From UBA1413 sp964567485 (GTDB lineage Bacteria > Bacteroidota > Bacteroidia > Bacteroidales > Prolixibacteraceae), in NCBI GenBank assembly GCA_964567485.1, contig CAZMMX010000016.1, forward strand, positions 1 to 64,000: 64,000 nt of DNA, read 5' to 3'. Position 1 is the stretch's first letter. Every line of letters starts with the position of its first letter. The notes under the pieces were generated by a model. That model ran no database searches. It had not been told where the DNA came from and saw nothing but the letters and a program-made list of their open reading frames with translations. Of this stretch, positions 44,401 through 52,595 are shown one piece after another. The position numbers were made by a program, and so were the translations under genes.

Positions 44401-45525
44401 ACTTCCGGCAACACAGAGAAGGGCGACGACGGCAGCCATTTCATTGAGCTCAGCGTCAGGGACAGCGGCCGCGGAATCCCAGCCAGCCAGCTCGATAAGA
44501 TCTTCATACGGTTTTTCCAGTCGGGTGAAAAAAACAATATCCCCGGAACAGGAATAGGCCTGGCCCTGGTCAATGAACTGGTCAAACTGCTCGGCGGGGA
44601 GATTTTTGTAAAGAGCAAGCCGGAACAGGGCTCCCGATTCACGGTCAGGCTTCCCTATCTGGAAGCAGAAAACCCACCCGCAACAGAACTCTGCAGCGAC
44701 GAACCGGAAATCGCAAGAACCGGAACGCCCTCCCAAAATGAAGAAGAGAGAAGATTCCGGGAAAAAATCATGCTGATCATCGAAGACAATGCCGATGTGA
44801 GGCTCTTCATCCGCAGCCACTTCGAAAATATCTACACGGTGGTGGAAGCCTCCGATGGCCAGCAGGGATGGGAGGAAGCCCTGAAAAACATCCCCGATAT
44901 CATCCTCTGTGATATTATGATGCCCCGGGTCGACGGTTATGAACTGCTGCGCAGAATCAAAAACGACGAGAGGACCTCCCATATTCCGGTCATCCTGCTC
45001 ACGGCCCTCAATTCCCGCGAAAATGAGATGGAAGGCCTCTCGGGGGGTGCCGACGACTACATCGTCAAACCCTTCGACCTCGCCCTGCTGCAAACAAAAA
45101 TCGAGAATATCCTCTCCATCAGGCAGTCGCTCAAAGACCGCTATTCGGGAGAAGTCATCCTGCAACCCCGCAATGTTTTGATCACCACCCACGATGAGCG
45201 GTTCCTGAAAAAGGCCATAGAAATCGTCGAAAGAAACATCGCTGACCCTGACCTCGACATCGAAAGGTTCTCGGCAGAAGCCGGGGTGAGCCGCATGCAG
45301 CTATACCGCAAACTGGGGGCCATCACCGACATGACGGTCAGGGAATTTACCAGGGACATACGCCTTAAAAGAGCCGCCCAGCTGCTACAGCAGAAAAATA
45401 TGAACGTCTCGGAAATCGCCTGGGCCACCGGCTTCCGCGACCCTTCCCACTTCCGCAAATGCTTCCGCCAGAAATTCGGCATGAGCGCTACCGAATATGC
45501 CGAATTACCTGCAGGCGAAGAGTGA
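41455..45525 (+). CDS. Hybrid two-component system sensor kinase-AraC regulator (HTCS)
   Basis: 1356 residues; the frame starts with TTG at 41455 because no in-frame ATG precedes the signal peptide. The order is signal peptide; about 14 regulator-propeller repeats (about 30-690, WFGTSQGINRFDGY type); Y_Y_Y domain (about 710-780); transmembrane helix (about 790-810); HisKA with His844 in FTNISHEIRTPL; HATPase with SNLLSNAFKF, VRDSGRGIP and GTGIGLALV; receiver with phosphoacceptor Asp1153 in CDIMMPRVDG and lysine in DYIVKPFD; AraC helix-turn-helix with MNVSEIAWATGFRDPSHFRKCF. Such proteins bind a pectin oligosaccharide in the periplasm and switch on the adjacent PUL. All catalytic motifs are intact. 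Confidence 0.95.
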   Translation: MKSKTVLRLFLAFLITGWVAPVVSSAQGNTFSFEYFSQEDGLSNNQVQCIFQDKRGFMWFGTSQGINRFDGYRFTRFVSKPGDTTSLRGNLVRTICEDSRGMLYAGTENGGLNLFDREKETFIPVFNSFGEEVPDNVSVNEIREDEQQRLWIGTDNGVWRYIPGKELIHIHPRQTPENLPFDHAFVRVMTFGEHGKLWLGTNSGVFLLDTATLEINAYPLPVPPSHNEEVWSLFTDNDGKIWAGTYDNGVFIINKEGQLESHFFPDPANNRSRTVRAIARDRKGNYWLGTRGGLYIYTPGKGITGTYAHDEREARSLSGNSVLDIFHDRHGDTWIGTRTGINFLIHSKQQFRNFRAMPHDRRYLNSNQIWAFHIGPDGKIWIGTEDGGVNIYDPITQTFDYLVNTPGNPATLSSNCIKDFLEDGQGHLMIATFRGGINLLDQRTGKITHLRNIPGDESSLSDDRAWCLFRDSRGQIWTGTTSGMDLYDPVTRKFTPFRELGRNIQVNWINEDHDGNLWIGARDELIIYHPDSRRCFRHPENTRDFLQDSSNRIWIATLTRGLALYSAEEGALRCFTEDDGLANNQAISILEDDHHFLWIGTSNGLSRFNPETGYFQTFSGKDGLQNSQFNYGAALKTSEGKLLFGGISGFNIFDPQEVIVHEAGAPMVLTELRLFNKKVEIGQDRKPVLPRSITETRAITLPFNQKVITIEYAALNYVNSPNNLYSYFLEGFDKNWTDPSPLRSATYTNLNPGDYTFHVKSVIPGVPDAGNDITLKISILPPFRKTGIFKLLTLLVVALLIYALLRFMINREKLENELAFEKIKARKLHELDMLKLRFFTNISHEIRTPLTLILGPLEKIRNRQVSPGQMEPLLEIMHRNARQLNQLINQILDFRKLESGSLKPELADGELVTFMQGIVAQFDHLAREKEIRYSFNSLVDKIYCRFDADKTEKIVSNLLSNAFKFTEKEGKVTVTLALVVDSTSGNTEKGDDGSHFIELSVRDSGRGIPASQLDKIFIRFFQSGEKNNIPGTGIGLALVNELVKLLGGEIFVKSKPEQGSRFTVRLPYLEAENPPATELCSDEPEIARTGTPSQNEEERRFREKIMLIIEDNADVRLFIRSHFENIYTVVEASDGQQGWEEALKNIPDIILCDIMMPRVDGYELLRRIKNDERTSHIPVILLTALNSRENEMEGLSGGADDYIVKPFDLALLQTKIENILSIRQSLKDRYSGEVILQPRNVLITTHDERFLKKAIEIVERNIADPDLDIERFSAEAGVSRMQLYRKLGAITDMTVREFTRDIRLKRAAQLLQQKNMNVSEIAWATGFRDPSHFRKCFRQKFGMSATEYAELPAGEE

Positions 45526-45583
45526 GGATCTTCTGATATTCTGATCTTCCGCCTTCCCGACGCCCCCATTCCCGATTGAAACT

Positions 45584-45665
45584 CCCGCGGCAGAGCTGGC
45601 GGGGAATCCGATTCCGCCAAGGCATTCTTTAGTTTCGCTAACCCCGCGACAGAGCTGGCGGGGAA
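45584..45665. repeat. Two direct copies of a hairpin-forming repeat
   Basis: CAGAGCTGGCGGGGAA flanked by CCCGC(G) occurs at about 45584-45606 and 45643-45665, offset 59 bp. Each copy can fold by CCCGC with GCGGG. A further hairpin, ATCCCGGT-GA-ACCGGGAT, follows at about 45670-45687. They lie between the HTCS stop and its target operon and may be terminators or small mobile repeats. Confidence 0.5.
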
Positions 45666-45819
45666 ACGAATCCCGGTGAACCGGGATGAGTTCGACGGGA
45701 TTCAGCACGGGAGCAGCCTTAAACAGAGAACAGGCCATCATGCTTAACTGGCACGGATAAAGGATGTAGTCAATGCACTCACCGGAATTCAAGACTTAAG
45801 AGGTAAGATTTTTCCTATC

Positions 45820-45911
45820 TGGGAAAAGTATCCCCGCTTTTTGGGAAGATGGACCCCCATAGGGAGGTTTTACCCCTGTCATTGGGAAACGGCAAGCCCC
45901 CTCTTTGGGAA
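45820..45911 (+). promoter_or_regulatory. Phased operator array, TGGGAA sites about 22 bp apart
   Basis: TGGGAA begins at 45820, 45842, 45883 and 45906, with a degenerate AGGGAG at 45861. Spacings are 22, 19, 22 and 23 bp, about two helical turns. C-runs (CCCC or CCCCC) lie in the intervals, giving a repeated CCCC-N-GGGAA unit. The last site ends 8 bp before a -7 box. This is a good candidate for cooperative binding by the AraC domain of the adjacent HTCS. Confidence 0.6.
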
Positions 45912-45919
45912 TTATGGTC

Positions 45920-45927
45920 TAACTTTG
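45920..45927 (+). promoter_or_regulatory. -7 box of the pectin operon
   Basis: TAACTTTG matches TAnnTTTG. There is no TTTG 19-21 bp upstream; the last TGGGAA operator takes that place, as expected for an activator-dependent promoter. Confidence 0.6.
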
Positions 45928-45949
45928 ACTATAATCAAATACTCACCTG

Positions 45950-46054
45950 ATGGAGGATAAAAGCAAGGAGATAAGAAGGCTTTCCGCTCTTATTATGCTC
46001 ATCACCGTAAGCCTCATTGCCGTCCTGGTGGCCCTCATCTTGATTACCCTTTGA
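45950..46054 (+). CDS. 34-residue single-span membrane peptide
   Basis: ATG at 45950 to TGA at 46052-46054 encodes a charged start (MEDKSKEIRR) and one strongly hydrophobic helix (LIMLITVSLIAVLVALILITL). It is the first open frame after the predicted pectin-operon promoter, about 60 bp before the GH105 gene. It may be a real small membrane protein or a leader peptide; its size alone does not prove translation. Confidence 0.5.
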   Translation: MEDKSKEIRRLSALIMLITVSLIAVLVALILITL

Positions 46055-46114
46055 CCATCATGAAATCGAAACAGCGCTAAAACAGAACGACAGAAATAAC
46101 TAAACCAGAAAAAT

Positions 46115-47326
46115 ATGACCATTGAAACCAGGAAAAATCATCTACCAACGTTACTGATCCTGTTGGCCATGGCCATGTCGGCGCTTCCCGTATATGCCTG
46201 CAGGCCTAAAGTGCAAGGTCTTGACATGGCCGTAAAAATGGCCTCTTCGGAGATGCGCCACTTCCCCGATATCCTCGGTGTCGACTACAATAACCGTCCC
46301 GTCTGGAACTACACCCAGGGTCTCATTGCCCAATCGATGATGGAGGTTTTTGCAGCTACCGGGAACAAAGCCTTTTACGATTACGGGCGCAGCTATGCCG
46401 ACAAAATGATCGATGAGGGGGGAAATATCCAGGGGTACAAACCCCAGGAGTACAATATCGACCGCCTGAATTCCGGGAAGTTTCTCTTTGGCCTCTATGA
46501 GGAAACCCGCGATGATCGTTATAAAAAGGCCCTATTCCATCTGAGGGAGCAGTTGAAAACTCATCCCCGCACATCGGAAGGGGGGTTCTGGCACAAACAG
46601 GTCTATACCCACCAGATGTGGCTCGACGGCCTATACATGGGAGCCCCCTTTTATGCCCGTTTTGCCCGTGACTTCGGGGAACCGGAAGCCTTCAACGACA
46701 TCATCAACCAGTTCTCCATCGTCCACAGGCATACCTATAATGGCGCTTCCGGCCTCAACTACCACGGATGGGATGAGAGCCGGGAGCAGAAATGGGCCGA
46801 CCCCGAAACCGGATGCTCCCCTCACTTCTGGGGAAGGGCAATGGGCTGGTATGCCATGGCCCTGGTCGACGTACTCGACTACATCCCTGCCGATCATCCG
46901 CGGCGCGGCGAAATCCTCGCCATCCTGAAACAGGTGGCCGCTGGTGTTGCACGCCACCAGGATAAAAAAAGCGGACTCTGGTACCAGGTGATGGACCTGG
47001 GAGGTCGCCAGGGTAACTACCTCGAAGCGACCGCCTCCTCCATGTTCACTTATGCCCTGCTCAAGGGCGTCCGCAGGGGATACCTCCCCAAAAAATACAG
47101 AAACACCGCCATCAGGGGATATAACGGGATCATCAGCCATCTGATCCAAGACAATGGTGACGGCACCATCAGCCTTACCCGGTGCTGCTCAGTGGCCGGA
47201 TTGGGGGGCAAACCCTACCGCGACGGCTCCTATGCCTATTATATCGGTGAACCGGTTCGCGACAACGACCCCAAAGGAGTAGGCCCCTTTATCCTCGCCA
47301 GCCTTGAAATTCACAACATCCAGTAA
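46115..47326 (+). CDS. GH105 unsaturated rhamnogalacturonyl/glucuronyl hydrolase
   Basis: 403 residues. An N-terminal lipoprotein-type signal (ALPVYACRP, cysteine at about residue 29) precedes an (alpha/alpha)6 barrel with GH105 features: YNRPVWNYTQGLI, DKMIDEGG, HQMWLDGLYMGAPFYARFA (predicted catalytic Asp), HFWGRAMGWYAMALVD and LSLTRCCSVAGLGG. It removes the unsaturated uronic acid that pectin or rhamnogalacturonan lyases leave at the non-reducing end. It precedes the first pectin SusC and is probably cotranscribed with it. Confidence 0.9.
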   Translation: MTIETRKNHLPTLLILLAMAMSALPVYACRPKVQGLDMAVKMASSEMRHFPDILGVDYNNRPVWNYTQGLIAQSMMEVFAATGNKAFYDYGRSYADKMIDEGGNIQGYKPQEYNIDRLNSGKFLFGLYEETRDDRYKKALFHLREQLKTHPRTSEGGFWHKQVYTHQMWLDGLYMGAPFYARFARDFGEPEAFNDIINQFSIVHRHTYNGASGLNYHGWDESREQKWADPETGCSPHFWGRAMGWYAMALVDVLDYIPADHPRRGEILAILKQVAAGVARHQDKKSGLWYQVMDLGGRQGNYLEATASSMFTYALLKGVRRGYLPKKYRNTAIRGYNGIISHLIQDNGDGTISLTRCCSVAGLGGKPYRDGSYAYYIGEPVRDNDPKGVGPFILASLEIHNIQ

Positions 47327-47345
47327 TTTACTAATAATCTAATCT

Positions 47346-50300
47346 ATGACTAACTTAATCGCAATGCTGACTAAGAAGAGTTTACAGCCGGCAGCCTTCC
47401 GAATGCTGCTGGGAGGTATGCTTCTTTTTCTGACAACCGTCGTGGTGGCCCAGAACGTGAACGTCACGGGAAAAGTTACCAGTGCCACCAACGGGGAGGG
47501 AATCCCCGGAGCCAACGTCGTGGTGAAAGGAACCACCATGGGGACCATCACCGATAGTGATGGCAATTATGCTTTATCGGTACCCACTAACGGCACCCTT
47601 GTCGTTTCCTTCGTCGGTTTCTACACCGAGGAAGTGGCCGTGGCCGGCAGAAGCGTCATTAATGTGACGATGAATGAAGAATCCTTTGGTCTCGACGAGG
47701 TGGTGGCCATCGGCTATGGAGTCGTCAGGAAAAGGGACCTCACGGGGGCTGTCTCCTCGGTAAAAGCCGACGACATTGCCCGCACGACCACCAGCAATGC
47801 CATGCAGGCCATGCAGGCCCGGGTTCCCGGCCTTGATATCCAGCAATCGAACGGACAGGCAGGTGCCGGGGTCTCCCTGACCCTGCGGGGTAACCGCTCT
47901 ATCTCGGCTTCCAACTCACCCCTGATCCTCGTCGACGGTATCGCCTATGGCTCCACCCTTGACATCAACCCCTCCGACATCGAATCCATGGAAGTGCTTA
48001 AAGACGCCTCCTCAACAGCCATCTACGGAACCCGCGGTGCCAACGGGGTCATCCTGATCACCACAAAACGGGGAAAGGAAGGCCGCACCAAAGTAAGCCT
48101 CAACAGCTACCTCTCCTCCAATATCCCCACTCATGTTCCCCAGATGATGTATGGCGAAAAAGAGGTCCAACGCCTTATTGACAAAGCCAACTACCAGGCC
48201 GACGCCAAGACAGGGAACTGGGGTACCAGCAACCTCCCCGTGGAACAGGTGCTGACCGAAAACCTCGAGGACTTCACCGAAATGGAAATTTACCAGGATG
48301 GCTCCTATACCGACTGGCTCGACCTGATCCTCCAAAACGGACTGACCCAGAATTACGAACTCTCCGTTTCGGGAGGAAGTGCCAATACCAACTTCAACCT
48401 CTCCCTGGGGACTATGTTCGACGAAGGTCTGATGAATAAGGATATGATGGACCGCTACAATGCCAAGATCACCCTCGACCACAAAATCAGCGATATCTTC
48501 AAGGCAGGAACCAGCATGCTCTACACCTATAAGGACCACGATGCCCGCAACTCCAGTGTTTTCGGACAATCCCTGAAAATGACCACCATCACCCATGCCT
48601 ATACCCAGGAGGGGAACCTCATTTTCACGCCCAACCCGAGGTATGCCGCCCATGCCAACCCCCTGCTCGACGAAACCGAGGGAGCCTTCGAACACAACGT
48701 CGAAACCACCCGATTCTTCGGAAATGTATACGCCGAAGTGACCCCTCTGAAAAACCTTCTCCTGAAATCCACTTATGCCCTCGACCGGCGCAACGTGCGT
48801 GACGGACAATACCAGGACTACCAGAGCGTGGGAAGGTACCAATCACCGGGAACCAGCTACATCAACTCCACCTACAACAACAACACCGGGTACACCTGGG
48901 AGAATACCCTCAATTACACGACCAACTTCGGAGGATCGAAACACGATATCAACTTCCTGCTGGGGCATAGCATGGCCCAGAGTGTTTTTGAACAGACGAA
49001 TACCCAGGGAGATGCCGGCAGGGAACATTACTACACCAGCCTCTTTTACGACCTGTCCAAGATCAGCACCGAAACCAGCACCAGCACCTATACCAAGTCG
49101 TCCCTTCTCTCCTATTTCAGCCGCGTCAACTACAAATTCCACGAGAGATACCTTCTGACCGCTTCCCTGCGTGCCGATGGATCCTCGACATTGGCAGAAA
49201 ATCACAAATGGGGCTATTTCCCCTCGCTGGCGGCGGCCTGGCGCATCAATGAGGAGCCGTTTCTGGCCCCAGCACGCGACTGGCTCACCAACCTGAAATT
49301 CAGAGCATCATGGGGCCGGTCAGGAAATGCGGCCGTGGATCCCTACAGCACCCTCACCTCACTGAGTACCAACCTTATCTACTACTACCTCGACGGCAAG
49401 GACATCCCGGGAAATATCCCCAGCACCATGGGAAACAAGGAGCTGAAGTGGGAAACCACCAGCGTGCTCGATTTCGGAATCGACTTCGGCATTCTGGACA
49501 ACCGCATTTCAGGGAGCATCGATTACTACATGAGCAAAACCGATGACCTCCTCTACCTGAAGAGTGCTCCTCCCTCCTCGGTATTCCCCAGTGTACTGGC
49601 TAACATCGGCTCCACCGAAGGACAAGGCCTCGAAGTAGCCCTGAACACCCTGGCCGTGAAATCCCGGAAATTCAACTGGGACATCAACTGGAGCTACTCG
49701 ACCTCGAAAGACAAAATCACGAACCTTTCAGAAGGTGTCGAAAGAAACATCAGCGGCACTTCCGGCCAGATCGTGGGAAAACCGGTTTCCATCTTTTACG
49801 ACTATGAGGCCGACGGGAACTGGAATGTGGGTGAATTCGACACCTACAAAGCCGCATGGGAAGCACGCCATCCAGAAGAAGCAATTGGATTTGTGGCTGC
49901 CTATGGTGCCCCCGGAACCATCAAAATCATCGACCGCAACGATGATGGCCAACTCGACGATGAGGACAAAATCGTCATTGGGCGCTCTCCCAAACATATC
50001 TTCGGCATGAATAACAGCTTCTCCTACGGGGACTTCTCTCTTTCGGTACTCCTCTTCGCCCGTCTGGGGGGATATATCGCCTATGACATGAACACCCAGC
50101 TCAACTACGAAACCGCCAACTGGGGAGACCTCGACTACTGGAGTTTTACCAACACCGGGGCCAAATTCCCGAGTCCGGGAGCTGCAAGTACCACTTACGG
50201 CAGCTATGGCTCTTCCCTGCGGTATGAAAAAGCCGATTATATCAAGATCAAGGATATCACCCTGGCGTACAACCTGCCTCAGAATATCCTCAACAAAGCC

Positions 50301-50444
50301 GGCATTGACAGGGTCAGACTATATGGCTCCCTGAAGAACTACTTCACCTTTGCCAAGATCGACAATTACGACCCCGAGCGCGGCGGCGCCGTTTCCTTCC
50401 CCCTGGCCAAACAAGCTGTGGTGGGCATCAATCTTGAATTTTAA
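47346..50444 (+). CDS. SusC-like TonB-dependent transporter (pectin PUL, first)
   Basis: 1032 residues. The order is signal region (to about residue 36), carboxypeptidase-D-like domain (GKVTSATNGEGIPGANVVVKG, about 40-115), plug domain from AIGYGVVRKRDLTGAVSSV with LILVDGIAYG and VLKDASSTAIYGTRGANG, and a barrel ending in GINLEF. It imports oligosaccharides with the SusD encoded 20 bp downstream. It starts 19 bp after the GH105 stop. The plug region differs from the other two SusC proteins here, so substrate choice is likely different. Confidence 0.95.
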   Translation: MTNLIAMLTKKSLQPAAFRMLLGGMLLFLTTVVVAQNVNVTGKVTSATNGEGIPGANVVVKGTTMGTITDSDGNYALSVPTNGTLVVSFVGFYTEEVAVAGRSVINVTMNEESFGLDEVVAIGYGVVRKRDLTGAVSSVKADDIARTTTSNAMQAMQARVPGLDIQQSNGQAGAGVSLTLRGNRSISASNSPLILVDGIAYGSTLDINPSDIESMEVLKDASSTAIYGTRGANGVILITTKRGKEGRTKVSLNSYLSSNIPTHVPQMMYGEKEVQRLIDKANYQADAKTGNWGTSNLPVEQVLTENLEDFTEMEIYQDGSYTDWLDLILQNGLTQNYELSVSGGSANTNFNLSLGTMFDEGLMNKDMMDRYNAKITLDHKISDIFKAGTSMLYTYKDHDARNSSVFGQSLKMTTITHAYTQEGNLIFTPNPRYAAHANPLLDETEGAFEHNVETTRFFGNVYAEVTPLKNLLLKSTYALDRRNVRDGQYQDYQSVGRYQSPGTSYINSTYNNNTGYTWENTLNYTTNFGGSKHDINFLLGHSMAQSVFEQTNTQGDAGREHYYTSLFYDLSKISTETSTSTYTKSSLLSYFSRVNYKFHERYLLTASLRADGSSTLAENHKWGYFPSLAAAWRINEEPFLAPARDWLTNLKFRASWGRSGNAAVDPYSTLTSLSTNLIYYYLDGKDIPGNIPSTMGNKELKWETTSVLDFGIDFGILDNRISGSIDYYMSKTDDLLYLKSAPPSSVFPSVLANIGSTEGQGLEVALNTLAVKSRKFNWDINWSYSTSKDKITNLSEGVERNISGTSGQIVGKPVSIFYDYEADGNWNVGEFDTYKAAWEARHPEEAIGFVAAYGAPGTIKIIDRNDDGQLDDEDKIVIGRSPKHIFGMNNSFSYGDFSLSVLLFARLGGYIAYDMNTQLNYETANWGDLDYWSFTNTGAKFPSPGAASTTYGSYGSSLRYEKADYIKIKDITLAYNLPQNILNKAGIDRVRLYGSLKNYFTFAKIDNYDPERGGAVSFPLAKQAVVGINLEF

Positions 50445-50464
50445 TCCATAATCTCCCTATCAAT

Positions 50465-52432
50465 ATGAAAAAAACAATTATATCCATACTCGCTGCGGTG
50501 GCGCTCGTACTGAGCACTCCCTCCTGCTCCGACTTCCTCGAGGAAGACAACAAGGCAGGTATGACTGCGGATCTCACCTACAGCACGGCTTCCGGAATCC
50601 AGGGACTGGTTTCATCGGCCTACAGTTTTACGCGCGGATGGTACGGCAAGGAGGCGGGCCTTGGCCTCTCCGAAACCGGCACCGACCTCTTTTACTATGG
50701 CTATGACAACAAACAGAAATCCCTGAACTCCTACAACATCACCGCGGTAAGTCTTGACGGCAACACCAGCGATAATGCCAGCCTCGACCACTACTGGGAA
50801 ATGTTTTACTGCGCCGTGGATGTCTGTAATGCGGCACTGAAATATGTCCCCCTGAACACCCTCATCTCGGAACAGCTCCGCGACCAGTACATGGGGGAAG
50901 CTTACTTTCTGAGAGCTTTCTACTATCTTCACATGGTGAACATCTGGGGTCCCATTCCCTACAACAGCGAACCCCAGACCGAAATCCTCACTAATCCCAC
51001 CAGGGTGTCAGAAGAGGAGATCTATAACAATATCCTTTCCGACCTCGACAAATCGATTGCTGCCTTCCAGTCGGCCGGGTATATGGTTAAAAGCGACGGA
51101 CGCGCCAACTACTGGGCTGCCCGTGCCCTGAAAGCCAGAGCTCTCCTCTATGCCGCCTCCTGGCTGGGAAAATCTGACCTCTATGGCCAGGCGAAAACCG
51201 AAGCAGAAGCCGTCATCAACAGTGGCATTGCCTCCTTCTACCCCAATTATGCCGACACCTGGTCGATGGCTAATGAGGATATCTCCAAAAACAAAGAGGC
51301 CATCTGGGGTGTCGCCTACTCTTCCGACATCAAGACCAACGTCAACTGTATCCCCAAAAGGTATAAGACCAACGCCAGCGGTGATCCGCTCGATTACAAC
51401 TCACTGATCACCCGTACAGGCTACAGCCGTGGCGGGAGTGCCATGCTCCTTCAGTTTGTGGGAATGTGGAACAATGGCGCCTCAGACCTGGGGAATAACG
51501 GCAAGGAGACCTTTGTGCGTGTGCTGGGGGAATCCACCTCTACCATCACCCACTTCGTCACCGGGGAAAAGATCTATGTGGCCCCCTATTATTCGCCTTA
51601 TGGCAGGGGATTCACCCGTTATCTGCCCTCATTGTACCTGTGGAGGCTGCTCGATAACAACAGGGCTACCGACCAGCGTTGTGAGGCTACCCTTCTCGAC
51701 GCTTACACCATCGCCCCCGGACTGGCAGGGAGTTCCAAGAACTATCCGGCCATTCAGGATACGGCCATATACTATTGCGCCCTCGATGGAAATTCTCCCG
51801 AAGGACAGGCTATGCAGGCCTGGGCCAAGGGACGCTACCGGATCCAGTTTATGAGTGGCGGCGACATCCCTGTGTATACCACTTCCGATCCGGCCACGGC
51901 CAAGCCCACGGAAGCCGCCAAAGCCAAATCAGACGTTTATGGTGACGGCCGCTACAACTCCTACAAAATCGGGGGCTGGTGTTCCTACCCGGGCATTAAG
52001 AAGTTCCTCGACAATGTCTACGATCCCACCTACCCCACTCATGATATCTCAAGCCGCGACCACATCGTACTGCGCCTGGCCGAGATGTACCTGATCAAGG
52101 CCGAAGCTGAACTGGGTGGAGGGAGTGCCACAGCAGCCCTGGCGACCCTCAACCAGCTCAGGACGGTAAGGGCAAAGGATGGCAAAGACAACGCCCTGAA
52201 GGGAACTGTCGACATCAACACGATTCTGGACGAAAGGGCCATTGAACTCTGCGGCGAACAGCAACGGTGGTTCGACCTGAAAAGAACAAAAACACTGGTC
52301 GACAGGGTTAAAAAATACAACGCCCAGGGAGCCGCCAGCATCAAGGATTTCCACTATTACCGTCCTATACCCCAGTCCCAGCTCGACGCCATCACCAATC
52401 CCGGAGAATTCATCCAAAATAATGGCTATTGA
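50465..52432 (+). CDS. SusD-like lipoprotein (pectin PUL, first)
   Basis: 655 residues, longer than a usual SusD (about 500-600). The lipoprotein signal ends in STPSCSDFLEEDN (cysteine at about 20). Typical SusD segments are LRDQYMGEAYFLRAFYYLHMVNIWG (about 140-165) and the C-terminal IVLRLAEMYLIKAEAEL and DERAIELCGEQQRWFDLKR. The extra length lies between these, in the ligand-facing loops (about 300-500). It is partner of the upstream SusC. Confidence 0.93.
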   Translation: MKKTIISILAAVALVLSTPSCSDFLEEDNKAGMTADLTYSTASGIQGLVSSAYSFTRGWYGKEAGLGLSETGTDLFYYGYDNKQKSLNSYNITAVSLDGNTSDNASLDHYWEMFYCAVDVCNAALKYVPLNTLISEQLRDQYMGEAYFLRAFYYLHMVNIWGPIPYNSEPQTEILTNPTRVSEEEIYNNILSDLDKSIAAFQSAGYMVKSDGRANYWAARALKARALLYAASWLGKSDLYGQAKTEAEAVINSGIASFYPNYADTWSMANEDISKNKEAIWGVAYSSDIKTNVNCIPKRYKTNASGDPLDYNSLITRTGYSRGGSAMLLQFVGMWNNGASDLGNNGKETFVRVLGESTSTITHFVTGEKIYVAPYYSPYGRGFTRYLPSLYLWRLLDNNRATDQRCEATLLDAYTIAPGLAGSSKNYPAIQDTAIYYCALDGNSPEGQAMQAWAKGRYRIQFMSGGDIPVYTTSDPATAKPTEAAKAKSDVYGDGRYNSYKIGGWCSYPGIKKFLDNVYDPTYPTHDISSRDHIVLRLAEMYLIKAEAELGGGSATAALATLNQLRTVRAKDGKDNALKGTVDINTILDERAIELCGEQQRWFDLKRTKTLVDRVKKYNAQGAASIKDFHYYRPIPQSQLDAITNPGEFIQNNGY

Positions 52433-52476
52433 CATCCTGAATCCTGCTTAAATGAACGTATGCAGTCTACTCAAGA

Positions 52477-52507
52477 TTTGAAGAGCTGTAAATAATTGTT
52501 ATTTTTG
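52477..52507 (+). promoter_or_regulatory. Promoter before the second pectin SusC
   Basis: TTTG (52477-52480) and TATTTTTG (52500-52507) are spaced by 19 bp, a near-consensus Bacteroidota promoter. Its start point should fall at about 52513, directly at the attenuator-like hairpin. Confidence 0.6.
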
Positions 52508-52511
52508 AAAA

Positions 52512-52563
52512 GGGCAGGATCAACTCTCTCCAAAGATTGAGTGGTCCTGGCCCTTTTCTTTTT
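52512..52563 (+). terminator. Terminator or attenuator at the 5' end of the susC transcript
   Basis: GGGCAGGA (52512-52519) pairs with TCCTGGCCC (52545-52553), and ACTC pairs with GAGT inside, followed by TTTTCTTTTT. It begins at the predicted transcription start of the promoter at 52477-52507, so it can either end the upstream operon or stop the new transcript after about 45 nt. Confidence 0.7.
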
Positions 52564-52595
52564 CCTAAGGAGAGACCATAACCTAATCGATAAAT

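Noticed and set aside
45584..45665. Short repeats as a CRISPR array
   Set aside because: There are only two copies with a spacer-like gap, a strong hairpin in each, and no cas genes.
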